Positions 1-10,883 of a stretch of 64,000 nt of DNA are shown here, piece after piece. The notes under the pieces are model-generated. The model was not told the origin of the DNA. It searched no databases and saw nothing but the letters and a program-made list of their open reading frames with translations. The stretch lies in contig JAPEUQ010000013.1 in NCBI GenBank assembly GCA_027946365.1, positions 930,001 through 994,000 of the forward strand, written 5' to 3'. Source of the stretch: Kalmusia sp. IMI 367209. Lineage: Eukaryota > Ascomycota > Dothideomycetes > Pleosporales > Didymosphaeriaceae. The position numbers and the translations under genes were made by a program. Numbering within the stretch: the first letter of the stretch is position 1; each line of letters opens with the position of its first letter.

Positions 1-2774
1 TATGTGCGTTGAGAAATGCCTACACTTCCAGAGAAAGTAAGGTAACATCAACGACATAGTATGACGAACAAGCGCATCCTCGGCTTCGTCAACCTCGTTA
101 TCTAGGTCATCAGCGGGAACGCCCCGATCGAGAATTTGAAGTAGAGATGATATAGGCGGAGTGCTTAGTACTGCATGCTTCTGGTTCTTCGTCCTCGATT
201 TTGTTGGGGCAGGTATTTGGTCGAGGACAGCCGGTTCTGAGGCCTTCGCCAGTTCTGACATTTTCAAAATGATGCTAGAGACGCCAGCGAGGATGTTCTG
301 CTCGACGCCTCCCCGAGTTGAAAGGTCTCGTCCGCGTCGCAACGCGTCGAAGGTCCCCGATAGATCGTCCCACAGAGCTTGAGTCTTGCTATCGACAAGC
401 TCCCTTAGTTCATCGTTGCCTAAAGCATGTAGTATTGAGCCTATGGCTTCACCTAGAACACGCTCGCTGTGGTGAGTCAGAAATTGTTTGTTGATATCGT
501 CGAGCAGCGCCGTTAGAGCAGTATTCTGCCGCAATTCCTGAAACACGTCTAAGTTGAGCTCGCGCTCGAGACGAAGGCACAAGGCTGCAGCTTCTGGTAA
601 AGCGCCGAACTTCTTTAGTAATTGAGGTATGAGAATCGTCAACTTCTTCGCTGTCTCCTCTTGCTCTGCTTGATCCGAAATGCGTTGCGCCTTTGTCTTT
701 TTCTTATCTTTCTGGGCCTCAGCTAGCCGCTGCAGTCGTATCCGTACTGTGGCATTGAGGATGTCGAGAAGCGCTGTTTCTTCATGCTCCTCCAGCTTGC
801 AGTTCCGCCGAAGCATAGCCTCGGCATCATCGCCCGCAACATCTGTAGAGGTCTGTGAATGATCGTACAGCAGATAGCCTGCCAATACTTCCCAAGATCG
901 AATCTCTGGAACAGCATCGTACAACGCTTGAGCAGCCAGTGAGAATCGCGATTCAATTCCCGCTGCTACCAAGCCGAGCTCAGTACCGTACGGCGTGACT
1001 CGCTCAATTTGGGAGGGTAGCCCAGTGTCTTCATCGTAAGACAACAACTGTTCGGCAAGGCACTTCATCTTCAACCACTCTAACCTCGGATTTTCATATT
1101 CTTCGTCGTCTGGTTGAGCGAGTGCTTCATCAAGGGCCTCCTGTCCGCCCATGTCTTCAATGATGAGATCGTAGGCACCATTAACGTTCTCAGCAAAGAA
1201 TCCAACAACAGCCTTGCGCACTTTCGGTTCTGAATCGAAAATGAGCTTCCCCACAGTGTCGATATCGTCAGGCTCTAAGAACCCAGCTTCTCGCAAGATG
1301 TCAAGAAGTTCAACTGCGCTAGCGCGGATATTGGTATGCGCATCGCGAGTTGCTATTTCGACGATGCGAGCTCTGAAGCGCTCTGTAAAAGTCTTGAGCC
1401 CAGCAAGCTTCTCCTTGTCGCTGTATAGCTTTGCAAGCTGCTTCAAAACTTCAGCACGGGTGCCCTCATTAGTGTCAGAGAGGATCCAGCCTAAATATCT
1501 CAGATGTTGGCCGTCGAAGAACTTGTCCGGGTATATCATAATCCACTCAGTCAATGCTTCACAGCATTCGACTCTAACTTTTGGATCCACGTCGCGATAT
1601 CGGTGGACATAGACCGTATCGAACCAATCCGTGATTAGTGCCTTTACATGCTCCAACTTCTGATTGAGTTCGTTTACCTCTTGGTCAATGGTGGTCAAAC
1701 GCGACTTGTTGGCGCGTGACTTCTTCGCTTCCGTCTCCTTTTGACGCATCATCTTTGCTGTGTTTTCCGCAATGTCGCTTGCGATCCTACACAAGCCAGA
1801 AGTGACACCCAGAGCGACCAAGGTGCTTGTATGACGAAAAGGACGGTTTGTTGCGGAAGACATGGTGCAGATCCACACCTGTATGTTCTCCATAAGCTGA
1901 TTATCCTCGTACATAAGCCCTGTCTGGGCAATGGTTCGAACTAATGCGACGAAGAATTCATGTAGCGCGTTCCGAAAAGCAGCGGCGCCTTTCGCCTTTG
2001 AGATGAGGGGATACTCCGTGACTTGCTCCTGTTCAACGTCAGCATCTTGCGTAGGCTAGTGCCCGGTCCGCTTACGGCATTGTATTCGTCCTGGATCTCT
2101 CCCAGTCGGTGCGGGCAGTTGTCTGGGTCGGCACTGTCGTCCTCATCAATCTGGATGTGGCAGCCAGACGCCCTTATCACCAGATTCACAATTTCTGCCA
2201 CAGCTTTCGCCTCGTGTTCATTGAATCTGGCGACCCATTGCGCAGCGGCATCCGTGAGTCTCGTCCCACGCGCAAATATCTCAGCTGTTACGAATTAGCG
2301 ACCCCTCTGACTTTTGATCTAGCAGCGATAGAGCTCACCGTACAGCCCGCCAGCGTCCTCTTCTACGAGGGCGCTCTTGCGGACTGCTGCTTTCCGCGGT
2401 CTCGCCGTCTTCTTCCTTGCGCCTGTCGCCGGCCGAATCGCAAGGCCAACAATCTCACCATTGGTCTTTGGCTTCTTTTGTGGCGGCTTTCTAGCGGTGG
2501 GCGCGTTCTTCTTCTTCCTGCTCTTCTTCCTTTGCTCTTTCAATTCCTCCTCGTCGGGCTCGCTGGCGCTGCTTTCCGACCCGTCTTCTTCAGAAGAAGA
2601 CGCATCGCCATCAACATCGCTGTCGTTTGCATGGCCGCGCTTCCTCTTTGCGCTTCCTGTCGGGCTGGCTCGAGGCGCAAAGAGCTCGCGTTGTTTGGGC
2701 ACGCGTCCCGACTTGCGTCGCGGCGCGGAGGATGTAATGTCGGCAGCACTCGAAGACAGAACGTCTGCGCTCAT
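1..2774 (-). CDS. scc3: Cohesin complex subunit Scc3/STAG (3' end outside window)
   Basis: HEAT-repeat subunit of the cohesin ring, which holds sister chromatids together and helps load cohesin on DNA in the nucleus. Exons read as 2339-2774, 2076-2284 and 1-2028, with introns of 54 and 47 nt. This gives 891 codons, and the frame is still open at the left edge. The N-terminus is disordered and basic/acidic (SAPRRKSGRV near residue 20, then Lys/Arg- and Asp/Glu-rich tracts). The STAG core follows with family-typical FRHTST, VHRYRD and LRYLGWILSD, then alpha-helical repeats. The start is the first ATG (MSADV); an upstream TTG in the same frame is ignored. No frame breaks were seen over 2 kb. The C-terminal part is missing only because the window ends. 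Confidence 0.92.
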
Positions 2775-3482
2775 GATGGCTGCGCGCAATGTGGTTGACA
2801 GAGGGGTGGCGCCGACGCGCGGGGCTAAATATGGTGATGATGTTGATTTACGCGGACGTGTAGACGTGGGACGACGCGATTACCGGCCTGTGCGTCGCCT
2901 ATGCCAAGCCGAGCCAGTGCATCACCGCCTCAATGCATCCGAACGGACAGTCGAACACCTGCTTTCGTGTTACTTCTTAGTAAGTGGCTTTAGTTTGTGT
3001 CATCCGAGGGAGACGCTTGCGGAGGCGCTCGGTCCTTCATCCACTTGTTGTTGGGTTCGTCGCAAGAGGTCTTAGAGGTCAAGTTGCCATGGGTACCTTA
3101 TGGTACTCATTCGAGACTTCCAAGACGGAATCCGATAAATAATTTGCGGTAACGACTCCCGTAGCTAAAATAGCATCCACTGCTAAAGTTAGGTAGAAGG
3201 CACATCACCAATATTTGGTTTTCATTAAAAGTGCAATCACTACACCAAGAATAGCAGATAAGAACCCATGGCGTTGGGTCTCCTAGGATATCCTAGACGA
3301 CAATACGTCTCTAGACCTCATTTCTCCCGATATAGCTTCACAGACCCTCTTCATATAGTCAATGCACCGGAAGATGTGCATGGATCTTGCTGCTTCTTGA
3401 GTCATTTGCCACTAATTTCCCCATCGTCGTCTATAGTGATCAAAAGAAACGGGTGACCACCTTTCGCATTCCATCTCATTTC
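2775..3482. other. Intergenic: scc3 promoter side and reductase 3' side
   Basis: No convincing gene. Open frames here on the plus strand are antisense to the scc3 5' exon or random. A perfect 14-bp palindrome (CTAGGATATCCTAG) lies at 3283-3296. Confidence 0.6.
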
Positions 3483-4499
3483 TCACCTGGTCTTGTCCCC
3501 CTCCATTTTAGCAGCCTGCTTCACGAAATCTCTTACCGTCTCCCTGAATCCCCTATACCGCAATCCCAACTCCTTCCCCGCCGTCTCCCCATCCAAATCA
3601 TAGCTGTCATCGGCCTCCTGCTCGCCCTTCACCACCCGCTCATTCCCCCACTCAAACTCCTCCCCCACAATATTTGCTGCTAATCCATACGAAAATTTCT
3701 CCGGACTCGCAACAACGAACCTCTTTCCGCCCGCCTCAGGCCTAAATAACGCCTCCACATGCGCGACTGCGAGGTCTCTTACATCGACCCAGAAGGGTAC
3801 GCGAGCAACGGGTAGCGATTTGCCACTGGCCACAGCCCACAACATAGCGTTGCTCTCGTTCAAGTCCTCAAGCCCATGGACTGGGTGCACAATAGGTCCG
3901 AAAGTCATGGGCGGACACAAGGTCACGAGATCAAACCCTTTCTCCCCACTCTTGACGAATTCCCACGCCGAGAGCTCAGCAAACTTCTTTGACCCACGGT
4001 ACGCCACGACAGGGCTTGTTTCCTTCGCCACGGATTCTTCGTAGGAGAGAGGATTCCAGTCTTGCGCTGTGTACGTGAATCTCGGCGGTGCTTTGCGATT
4101 CACATCCAACACCGCTGCAAAGCTACTCGTTATCACAACCCGCTTAACTCTTTCTTCCTTCTCCGCAACTTCGAGCACGGCCCGTACGCCTGCAATAGCC
4201 GGCTTCACTAGCTCTTCTTCATTGGAGGTGACGGAGTACGTGAAGGGACTGGCTACGTGGATGATGCCGTCGATGCCTTCAACGGTATTTTTGAAAGACG
4301 CGGAAGCAATGAAATCGGGCACTTGTACGATATCGAGCTGAGCAGCGTACTGCGGTCGAGAGATCTTCATAAGCTCGCCTTTTTGCAGGGAACGCGTGGC
4401 GGCGCGGACTTTGATACCGCGGCGGAGAAGTTCGTCGACTACGTGGGCGCCTATAAAACCTGTTGCGCCTGTGACGAGTACGTAGGGTGGATTTGACAT
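3483..4499 (-). CDS. NAD(P)-dependent epimerase/reductase, Gre2/dihydroflavonol-reductase-like (extended SDR)
   Basis: Single-exon, 338-aa extended short-chain dehydrogenase. The N-terminal Rossmann motif is GATGFIG (residues ~10-16), and RAATRS follows the second strand as in NADPH-using members. The catalytic Tyr-Lys pair is in YRGSK (middle of the protein), preceded by the Ser-rich strand VVITSS. CPPMTFGP matches the substrate-side loop of Gre2p-type methylglyoxal/ketone reductases and fungal dihydroflavonol-4-reductase-like enzymes. The probable role is reduction of small aldehydes or ketones in the cytosol; the substrate cannot be told from sequence. The start MSNPPYVLVTG puts the dinucleotide-binding strand right at the N-terminus as usual. 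The frame stays open 69 codons upstream, but that stretch does not look like family sequence. Confidence 0.88.
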   Translation of the reverse strand: MSNPPYVLVTGATGFIGAHVVDELLRRGIKVRAATRSLQKGELMKISRPQYAAQLDIVQVPDFIASASFKNTVEGIDGIIHVASPFTYSVTSNEEELVKPAIAGVRAVLEVAEKEERVKRVVITSSFAAVLDVNRKAPPRFTYTAQDWNPLSYEESVAKETSPVVAYRGSKKFAELSAWEFVKSGEKGFDLVTLCPPMTFGPIVHPVHGLEDLNESNAMLWAVASGKSLPVARVPFWVDVRDLAVAHVEALFRPEAGGKRFVVASPEKFSYGLAANIVGEEFEWGNERVVKGEQEADDSYDLDGETAGKELGLRYRGFRETVRDFVKQAAKMEGDKTR

Positions 4500-4854
4500 T
4501 GTGAATGACGAGTGACGTCTGACAGCTGTACAGCGCCTATCGATCTTTAACGTTAAAAGGTATCTCGCCTGTGAAGGTAGGAGTGGGAAGTTTTTCTCAA
4601 GTATAGGAAGTTTATTTCGGGGGCAGCAAGACCAAAATTCTAGAAGTTGTACGTATGCACGTACAGGGGTAGCTAATTGCGTAGCTGGCATACACCTATT
4701 GGTCACGATAGTTAATCCTGATCTTTAGCGATGTGGGTCATGTTGAAGCGATACTGACGTAGTTGCCCTCACCGAACTGCGGACTACTTACTAAAATTGC
4801 CTATACTACTAAAAGCGTTATACGAGCCCCTCTTAAACCCCCACCGGAGGTTGC
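4500..4854. other. Intergenic: reductase promoter and cullin-4 3' region
   Basis: Short AT-richer gap. It must hold the reductase promoter and the 3' end of the cullin transcript. No other signal recognised. Confidence 0.55.
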
Positions 4855-7682
4855 TTACGCAATGTACGCATACATGCCATCGTCTTCCCTCTCCAAGAAC
4901 TCCTTCTCGATCAGCCGATCGATGTTTCTCTTGATCCCTGAGACATCTAGTGTTCCTCTACTCCTCGTCACTCTGATGGTCTCCGCAACTAGTTCGCTAT
5001 GTGTGATCCTCTTCCTAGCCTTTAGGATACGCACAATAGCGGCCTGCGTCTCGTAGTTGCGGTCCGCAGCAACGCGCTCGTGCGTCTCCTTATTCTCAGC
5101 AGCTGTCTCTTTGAGCTGGACGGTATTGATCTTGATGCGGTATTTCGGGTCACTGAAATTGGCGTTGAGGGTGAACGTATCGGTAGGGTCGATCTCGCGG
5201 CCTTTGGGATGTTTAGTCAGAGGTCGTAGTTTGGCGCAGGCTAGAGACTGAAGGGTGCGGTTTAGTTCAGGTGGTGCTGGAAAACGATTAGCAAGCTACG
5301 GTTATTTGAGAGTGGAAACACCTACGCAACCCTGTCGCTTCTTTGAGGTACTCATAATTTAGATGCTCGTCGGTCGGCAGACCGTTGAACAGTAAGAGCA
5401 CGATCGCCTGAAAACTAGAGACCACTAATTCCTTATTACCCCTCGGAAATTTTGCCTTGACTTGGCAATGAGCGAGTGCATGCTTCCAGTCCAGCTTGCG
5501 CCCGGAATGCTTCACCTTATAGTGTGCCTCAAATTTATCAATTTCGGACTTGATCTGCCGTGGGATGATGACAGGAATAGTAGGGTAGGTTGGCCACGAA
5601 GAAGCGGAGAGAACGTTGACGTTGAGATCGATAGGGCGCTTCTCGTTTCGTTCCTCAGCGATCATCTTGTATGAAGACATTTCCTCGCGTGACAGTTCGA
5701 TATCCTTGAACATCTGCTCTAGATTTGCTGTAAAGCCAGCACCGCATTCTGCAACGCAATAAGCATGAAAAAACGTCGGATAGGAAACTGAACGAACTGA
5801 CCAGTCTTTAGTCGTGCCAGCATGCTCCTCTCAGCATCTGCGCTCGCGCTTCGTCCCATCAACAACCTTCGGGCCAGATCCTTCTTGTAGAAAGCCTCGA
5901 AAACAGCCTTGCCATGTACAAACCGGAAGAGGTCGAGCACCTGGTCAAGTTGATTGTTGACCTCCGTATCTTCGTCAAACACAATGTCTTCGTTATCTTC
6001 TTCAGCGTCCACCTCAGCAGGTTTCTCCGTCTTCCTGCTTAGCTGCGCAGGTATGGCCTTGGCTCCACCCCTTAGCAGCATATCCACATATTTCGCAATC
6101 ATTTCACCTGGCTTGGAATTATCTGTATTCCATGTCGTGCTAGACTTCTTCGTTTTGTTCATGAAAGTCTCAAAAGCTTCACGGAGACCATGACCTAGTG
6201 CTGAACTCCGATGAAAGGAAACCTTCCAGATAGTGTCCAATTGGCGCTTCAGGCATAACAATTTCACAACCATGCTCTCCTGTTCTTTTTCGTCGAATAC
6301 AATGGCGGTACCAGTATCTTCGATCCATTTCATGAAAGCCGGTCGCACAATTGACCCCAATCTGCGTCGCTCAAGGAGGTTGTACAAAAGTCCAAGGGTT
6401 TCTATCGCATTGTCATCCAGGAGATCAGCGATTTCATCCTGGTTAGCTGTCGATTTGTTAGCATCCTATTTTCGCTAGAAAATAGAGGAGTCCTACTTAG
6501 CCGTTCTTGTTTACGTGATATTAGGTGGTCTTCTAACAGGGTCAATAGATCACGCTTTGTGGATCCATCGAGTCGGAAGACCTCTACTCTTGTAATCTCC
6601 TTCTTTATCAGCGCCTGTGCGTACTTCACATACATAGGTAGCGTCATATCTCTGCTTGCCGTGTCTGACCACTCCTTGATATAGGTCTGACTGAATTCCA
6701 GCATGCGCGGTTCGAAGTGCTTTGTGTAGACCTGCATATTGTGGAATATAGCAACGGTCTTCGAGAATAATTCCCGGTCGAGATCCTCGCTAGTTCGATC
6801 GACAGCGATTAGATCGCATGCACCGTCTATGATGCGGGTATTGAGCTTTGGATGTTCGAAAATAAGAGAGCGGTAGAGGTCGAAGGTGATTTCGCGAAGC
6901 GATTCCTGTCTCGGGAGCAGGTACGAACGATCGAGGTAACAGAAAATCCAGTCAACGTATCTCTGAGTATCATCAGTGTCTCAAGCTCATGTCGATGCCC
7001 TCGGCTTGATGTAAAACGTACCAGCTGGTCCATCCACGTCAGCCATGCCTGGAGCGCAGCCCGCAGGACATCGACATTCTTCCTCCCTAGCGTTTCTTCG
7101 ACTCTCTGCTTTAACGGTCCGTCAACGTAGGCCTCACATTTTGCTACCAGCCTCTTCTTGGCATCTACAGCCAGCCCTTGGCGACAAAGGTTCTCGACGC
7201 CTCGATAGAGTTCCTCTAAGCTGAAGTTGATCTCGCCCTGCTGGAAGATAGTGTCCAAAAGCAGCGTCCACTTTTTGCCACGTCTGTTCCAAGAATACCT
7301 TGGGGTCGACTCTTCGTGTGGGCCTGAAGTTCTTAACAAGCAATTTCTTCGGCCCTGCATTGGCATGTACGTTCGGTGCCACCTTCCTCAACCCGTTCTT
7401 GCTCGCGGGGCTGTTATCTGGGCTCGAGGCCAAGTCGATCACCTCGGCAGTTGCAACATCCCCCCTCTTGCTCGGAAAGTGGTACATGCTGGCGGTGCTC
7501 ATGGCCTTATCCGACGTCGGCGTCTGTACACTCTCGGCCGGGGAGCTATCGAGCTTGGGCCGCTTGGAGGACGGCGAGAGGGGAGCTGTGCCGGTGACGT
7601 TTGGCTTTTGCTGCGTGTTGAACAGCTCTTTAATTGTCTTGCCCGTGTGCTTGCGTTTCCTGTCGCCCTGGGTTGAGGACAT
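4855..7682 (-). CDS. cul4: Cullin-4, scaffold of CRL4 ubiquitin ligases (apparent +1 frameshift)
   Basis: Scaffold of Cul4-DDB1 E3 ligases, which act in DNA repair, replication licensing and, in some fungi, heterochromatin control. Exons: 7022-7682, 6497-6962, 5802-6446, 5326-5748, 4855-5276, with introns of 59, 50, 53 and 49 nt. About 871 aa once one extra base is discounted. The N-terminus is disordered (KRKHTGKTIKELFN). Cullin repeats follow (SLEELYRGVENLCRQG). The cullin homology domain has ECGAGFTANLEQMFKDIELS. The C-terminal winged helix carries the neddylation region AAIVRILKARKRITH and ends in the typical tail YAYIA. In exon 1 the frame shifts inside an A4 run (plus strand 7257-7260; T4 in the sense): QTWQKVDAA is in one frame and LDTIFQQGEINF in the next, and both match cullin-4. 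This is probably a sequence error. Confidence 0.92.
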
Positions 7683-8611
7683 TGGGTGGTGAGGATCCGG
7701 TGACGCTGCGACTCGCAGATGCGTTGGATAGAGATGCGGCGACGGCGGAGGATGACGCGACTAACCGGAGCCGACAAGGCCCCTGCACGTCAATGATATC
7801 GATAAGGCAAATAGGAATAGTAGCAGGATTGGAAGTTTCCCACATTAAGCAACAGCCTCTGAATCAAACACGAAAACGGCTACGTGCCAAAGGAGGGTTT
7901 CGTCCACGAAATCCTGTTGTGTCACTCATGCGATGTGTTTCGCTTCACGAACCTCAAAAATCTGTCACAGGCAAGAGAACATATGCACCAGATGCTATCG
8001 CGATTTCGAACCACAACGCAGTTTTTGAAATACATTTTCCTCGGACGATTTCAACTTTGTAGCTTTGCCTAAACAATCGTCCACTCAATGTGTAGAAACA
8101 TTTGAACCCCAGCTATCTCTTTCCAATTTAGGCGAGCTTCAATGAACACGCAACTCACACATCTGGAATACTACTTCCCGTAACATTGAAGACGTCGAAA
8201 TGATGCTCATTACAGGGACTATTAGCGGTGTCATGGTTTTCTTTTCTGGACAGCGTAGTGGTCCTTGTGATCATAGTGTCTGGGAACTTTCCAAGGTACT
8301 CGAAGTTCGCTCTTTCAAATATTGATGCTGAACCAGAAGATGGCCGTACCCAAATTGCAACCGCATCATCAGTGTTAGAAAAGCTATGCCCCGTCTGCTT
8401 TGCTACCCTTAAAAACCCTTTCAGCACAGTGTGTGGTCACGCTTGTTTCCGGCATGTAGCACGACTGTCTCTACCAAAGCTCCAGCAAGCGCTATTAGAC
8501 CAAGCTCACCACATCATCATCGCGTGTCTATAGCGGACACAATTACGGTATTGAAAATCATTCGCGGCGTAGAGTAATACAAAAGTGGACTTGCCCCCCT
8601 TCACGTACACC
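7683..8611. other. Intergenic between cul4 and dug3
   Basis: cul4 promoter side and dug3 3' side. An open frame at 8228-8533 has a half RING-like CPVC...CGHAC pattern but no further support, so no gene is called. Confidence 0.5.
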
Positions 8612-9933
8612 TCACCCAACCGTCAATCTACTAATAGCGCCTCTGACCACGTCTTTACTCCGGTCCGGAGTCCTACTACCACTTCTTTCCCCATTCATAG
8701 GCTGTTGCAACACCACCTTGTCCGGGCCCGTGATAGTCTGCCCCTTCGCCTGCGCGAACCCCGAGGAGCGAGTATGGGCCGGGTTCGCCGAGTAGAATTC
8801 GTCGATAATGGGGTGAATCATGACGGTTTGTTTGTGGATGGTGACGGTAGAGTTAGTGGGAACAGTGACCCAATTATCTTTACCACATTAGCAGTTGTCT
8901 TGAATTATGTCAAGGAGTTAAGAATGGGAAGGGGCATTGAAAGAGCTGGGATGGCTCAGGAGCACGAACTTACCTCTTTCAAAAGTTAATGGCTCACTAG
9001 CCACAAGTACTATATCACTCCCCTTGTCCCTCCTCTCCATGACATAATCCTTCTGCCCTGGCTCTGCGGAAGCCCTAGGCTTAGGATTCGACTCCTTCCA
9101 ACTCGTCCCACTACTCCAAAACAAACTCGCCGCCTCATCTGTCCTTGAACTCACGTAGCGTGAGCAAACCACGCTATCCCCGTCGGTGACTGCGAAATTC
9201 AACAAACTCCTGCTATCTTCCTCTCCAACTCCCTCCTCCCCTACAACCTCCTTGATCAACGCATTGATCCTCTCAATAGTCTTCAGAATGCCCTTGCGTA
9301 ATACTGAGTGTCCGAATCCGCCGTCCGTATCAGGATCATGCCCCGCGCGATCAAGACAATCCAGAAACAATGCAAACGCCCATTCAGAGTCTGTGCTACC
9401 CTGCACGAGAGTAAACCACCGCTCGTTCAAGCTCATTGCGAGACGCATTTTGATGCGCTTGAATGACCCAATGCCGCCATTGTGCATGAACATCAATCTC
9501 TTGTATGAAAACGGATGGCAATTCTGGTCGGACAGGTTGCCCTCTGTGGTAGCGCGAACGTGGGCGAATATAAGGCTCGACGTCGTTTTGGATGCGATGC
9601 GCGATAAATTAAGGCAATTCCATGCGGGGATGGTGGACGTGAAGACGCAGGGTTCGGGTCCGAGCGAGGGCGACGTGTAATAACCTATACCGAAGCCATC
9701 GCCGTTATGCGGGCGGCGCGTGTCCTGGCAGGTATTAGGAAAGGCGCGATGTTATTTAGGGAAGAAGCATACGAGACTGAGGCGAGAGTCGAAGGACTGC
9801 GTGAGGATGGAGTGCGTAGGGTTGAGGATCAGCTCTGATAGGAGGATCTCGTCTTTGCCTTTGTATACCTGGATCTGTCAGCTATGTCATTGCGGTGTGG
9901 GCAGATCGCGCGATTTACCATAAATCTACACAT
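8612..9933 (-). CDS. dug3: Class II glutamine amidotransferase Dug3 (glutathione degradation)
   Basis: Dug3 works with Dug2 in the gamma-glutamyl-transpeptidase-independent cytosolic pathway that cleaves glutathione to glutamate and Cys-Gly. Exons: 9919-9933, 9773-9874, 8974-9724, 8612-8877, with introns of 44, 48 and 96 nt; 377 aa. Exon 1 encodes only MCRFM; Cys2 is the expected N-terminal nucleophile after Met removal. Further Ntn-amidotransferase motifs are RPHNGDGFGIGYY, FAHVRAT, CHPF, MHNGGIGSFKRIK and QGSTDSEWAFALFL. The C-terminal beta region has VASEPLTFER, then WVTVPTNSTVTIHKQ and MIHPI after the last intron. The start is fixed by the MCRF motif. The tail after residue ~330 is lineage-specific. 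Confidence 0.9.
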
Positions 9934-10883
9934 GTTGGGCAAATAAAATAGCGACGCGAATCTGGAAGGAGTGTAGATTGATGTATGAACGCCAGGTCCT
10001 GTGTCAATATCTCTTGCTTGCAGTTGCTAGAGGAAAGTTGTGCTGACTATGTGGTGACTCAAGGCGGTGAGATTACGCCATTCAAGAAACATATGGCGAG
10101 CCAGTCCATCGGTGAGCGAGCGATATAAGAAACAAGCGTAGAGATTGAGACAATTTTGACACGCGACGTGTTCACAGACATGAGCCCTGCGTTCAAGAGC
10201 CTAAGACCAAAACCCCCACGCGTAGCGCTATGTGTGGTTCACGTTCGTGGGGTACAGTAGTAGCCAGCAGCGAACGCCAAGGATGACGTGCGGAGCGGGG
10301 CATTCAGGGTCTTATCAGGACATACCCCAATATCACACGAAACACCATGCCCAAGACGAGGGACTTATTTAAGAGTAGTTGCATTTAGCTATTGGCCGTG
10401 TATGGATGGAATACAGGTAAGCGTGACCCCAGCCGCCAAATATCTGCCAGACCCACCATCCTTGTCACATTGCGCATCACTGCCCTCCCTCTTGCCCAAA
10501 GGCCGTACAAAAAACCAAAGAGAAGAAATCCCCACCATACTTCCAACGCCGGGGATATGATGCGAGTAAAATTCAGGGGGTTACAAGACGGTGTATCGTA
10601 CGATGCTATCATGACTTAAACATAACAAAAAGGATCGGTCATTGGGCAATCTCGGGTAGTGGTGAACCCGTTGCGAAGGAGACTTTGCATTCCATATCGA
10701 CAGGACTGTAGACGTATGAAAGAGTCGTGTATTAAACAGTGTAGGTTTGTTCGTCTGGATGTTGCATTCCATGACAAGGATGTCTGGGGCTGGCATTCGG
10801 GTCGCGGCAGCGTGAATGCAGGTTCAACCTGGCTGCTGCAAGAGGGAGTATACTTTTGAAGTCCGGAACGATGAGCTGGTCGT
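9934..10883. other. Intergenic: dug3 promoter and importin-alpha 3' region
   Basis: Holds the dug3 upstream region and the downstream untranslated part of importin-alpha. Only short unconvincing open frames. Confidence 0.55.

Noticed and set aside
2377..3075. Long plus-strand open frame over the scc3 5' end
   Set aside because: Antisense shadow of a low-complexity basic/acidic exon; strongly biased composition (Phe/Leu/Ser runs) comes from the complement of Lys/Glu codons.
7241..7298. A 58-nt GT-AG intron (GTATTC...TTCCAG) that would also repair the cullin-4 frame
   Set aside because: It would delete the cullin-like sequence found on both sides of the A4 run (WQKVDAA and LDTIF), so a one-base error explains the data better.
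8228..8533. Plus-strand frame with CPVC...CGHAC, like half a RING finger
   Set aside because: The second half of the RING (final Cys pairs) is missing, the rest looks non-coding, and no splice sites extend it.
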